Positions 5,777-6,846 of a stretch of 6,846 nt of DNA are shown here, piece after piece (the first letter of the stretch is position 1; each line of letters starts with the position of its first letter). This stretch comes from Verrucomicrobiota bacterium (GTDB lineage Bacteria > Verrucomicrobiota > Verrucomicrobiia > Chthoniobacterales > UBA10450), in NCBI GenBank assembly GCA_003217835.1, contig QHMQ01000060.1, positions 6,821 through 13,666 on the forward strand, in the 5' to 3' direction. A program made the translations under genes and the position numbers. The notes beneath the pieces are model-generated. The model was given only the letters and a program-made list of their open reading frames with translations. It was not told the DNA's origin and searched no databases.

Positions 5777-6846
5777 AATGGTTCGTAACCGCTATCGAAA
5801 TCGCCCCGGCGAATTCCTTCAGCCACCCGCGCGATGTCATCGGAGAGCGAACGATCCTGCGTCAGAGGCGGGGAGGTTTTCCTCAGTGTGGTGAAGGCGC
5901 GCTCCACGCCAACACCAGCCTTGAGTGGGCGCCGATGCTCGAGTGCTTCGGCGCCCGCCAGCAATTCAATCGCCGTCAAATTTTCTGCAAGATCGACAAT
6001 CGTGCGGAGTTTCAGCGCGCCGGTCATTCCCATCGCAACGTGGTCTTCTTTTCCACCCGACGTGGGTACACTGTCGACGCTGGATGGATGCGCGAGGACT
6101 TTTGCTTCGTTGAGCAGAGCGGCCGCAGCTACGTGCGCAATCATAAAGCCGGATTCCATGCCGGGACGCCGGGCAAGGAACGCGGGCAAACCTTCGTTCA
6201 TATCGGGATTGACTAGCCGCTCAATCCGGCGCTCGCTGATGCTCATCAAATCCGTAAGCGCGATGGCAGCATAATCAAATGTGAGCGCAAGCGGCGCGCC
6301 GTGAAAATTGCCGCCGGAAATTACATCGCCACTTTCAGAGAAAACCAGCGGGTTATCAGTAGCCGAACCCGATTCGATTAGCAGAACGTTTTCGCAATGC
6401 GAAAGCGCGTCACGGATCGCGCCGTGCACCTGCGGCATACAACGCAGACTGTACGCGTCCTGAATGCGGGGGTCGTCCTTGAGATGTGATCGTCGAATGT
6501 CGCTTCCTTCCAAAATCGACATGAGGTGTTTAGCTACCTCTCTCTGGCCGGGATGGGGCCGGGCGTCTTGCAAGCGCGGATCGAAAGCGGCAGGAGTGCC
6601 TTTTAGCGCCTCGAGGCTTGTTGCGCCAGCAACATCGACAACGCGAATGAGCCGCTTGGCACGGAGAAGTGCGAGCCCGCCGACGGCGTGCATCGCCTGT
6701 GTGCCGTTGAGCAGCGCCAGCCCCTCTTTTGCCTGCAACTCCACTGGCTTTAGTCCAGCCCGACGGAGCGCTTCGCGGCTCTCCATTCGTTCACCTTGGA
6801 AAAATGCCTCGCCTTCGCCAATCAAACTCAGCGCAAGGTGCGCCAG
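5773..6846 (-). CDS. hutH: Histidine ammonia-lyase (histidase), 5' end outside the window
   Basis: Deaminates L-histidine non-oxidatively to trans-urocanate, the first step of the pathway. The frame is open to the right edge and gives the last 357 residues, beginning LAHLALSLIGEGEAF. In HutH this follows directly after the ASGDLAP segment, whose Ala-Ser-Gly cyclises to the MIO electrophile, so the MIO triplet and about 148 residues lie just outside the window. Adding 148 to visible numbering places active-site residues where Pseudomonas putida HutH has them: Asn47 of NGTQ (195), Gln129, Tyr132 and Arg135 of QDAYSLRC (277, 280, 283) and Phe181 of GGNFHG (329). The catalytic Glu is in GGKEDHVAMG (visible 267, one residue off Glu414). 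Lys precedes it where the proteobacterial enzyme has Gln. A TTG at 6823-6825 sits inside this conserved block and is not the true start. The gene overlaps hutU by 4 nt. Assignment is secure. Confidence 0.96.
   Translation of the reverse strand: MAHLALSLIGEGEAFFQGERMESREALRRAGLKPVELQAKEGLALLNGTQAMHAVGGLALLRAKRLIRVVDVAGATSLEALKGTPAAFDPRLQDARPHPGQREVAKHLMSILEGSDIRRSHLKDDPRIQDAYSLRCMPQVHGAIRDALSHCENVLLIESGSATDNPLVFSESGDVISGGNFHGAPLALTFDYAAIALTDLMSISERRIERLVNPDMNEGLPAFLARRPGMESGFMIAHVAAAALLNEAKVLAHPSSVDSVPTSGGKEDHVAMGMTGALKLRTIVDLAENLTAIELLAGAEALEHRRPLKAGVGVERAFTTLRKTSPPLTQDRSLSDDIARVAEGIRRGDFDSGYEPL

Noticed and set aside
1..6846. CRISPR arrays, tRNA or rRNA genes, insertion sequences, defence or secretion genes
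   Set aside because: I looked for spaced direct repeats, cloverleaf ends, transposase motifs and unexplained frames. Nearly the whole window is occupied by five recognisable housekeeping or catabolic genes, and none of these is present.

Overview
The window carries one block of minus-strand genes. In transcription order (right to left) they are hutH (5' end outside the window), hutU, a fused formiminotransferase-cyclodeaminase gene (ftcD), hutI, and a trigger-factor gene (tig-like) that runs off the left edge. I see no convincing plus-strand gene.

hutH-hutU-ftcD-hutI encode a complete histidine degradation route. Histidine goes to urocanate (HutH), then imidazolonepropionate (HutU), then N-formimino-L-glutamate (HutI). 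The formimino group then passes to tetrahydrofolate, and cyclodeamination gives 5,10-methenyl-THF plus ammonia (FtcD). This is the folate-linked branch best known from vertebrates, not the HutG or HutF/HutG branch. hutH and hutU overlap by 4 nt (ATGA), and ftcD starts 6 nt after the hutU stop. hutI follows after about 120 nt containing an imperfect inverted repeat. No regulator or transporter gene is visible, and the operon promoter must lie to the right of the window.

The hutI-tig junction is the least ordinary part. A 61-bp REP-like doublet, two inverted copies of a short GTAG/GCAG-footed palindrome, fills the junction. One copy encodes the last residues of HutI, and the other ends 13 nt before the tig start codon. 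The tig-like gene has a TAA stop at codon 305. Recognisable trigger-factor C-terminal sequence continues in the same frame past that stop to the window edge, so the gene is either a real nonsense pseudogene or allele, or contains a sequence error.

Organism: moderately GC-rich, bacterial. The trigger-factor divergence, the fused FtcD, the REP-like palindromes and the AACAGAAG/AACAAAG-type intergenic repeat suggest to me a soil Verrucomicrobium of the Chthoniobacterales type. This is inference from pattern memory and was not tested.

I did not find a novel multi-gene system. The points worth following are the REP doublet and its capture by the hutI reading frame, and the interrupted trigger factor.
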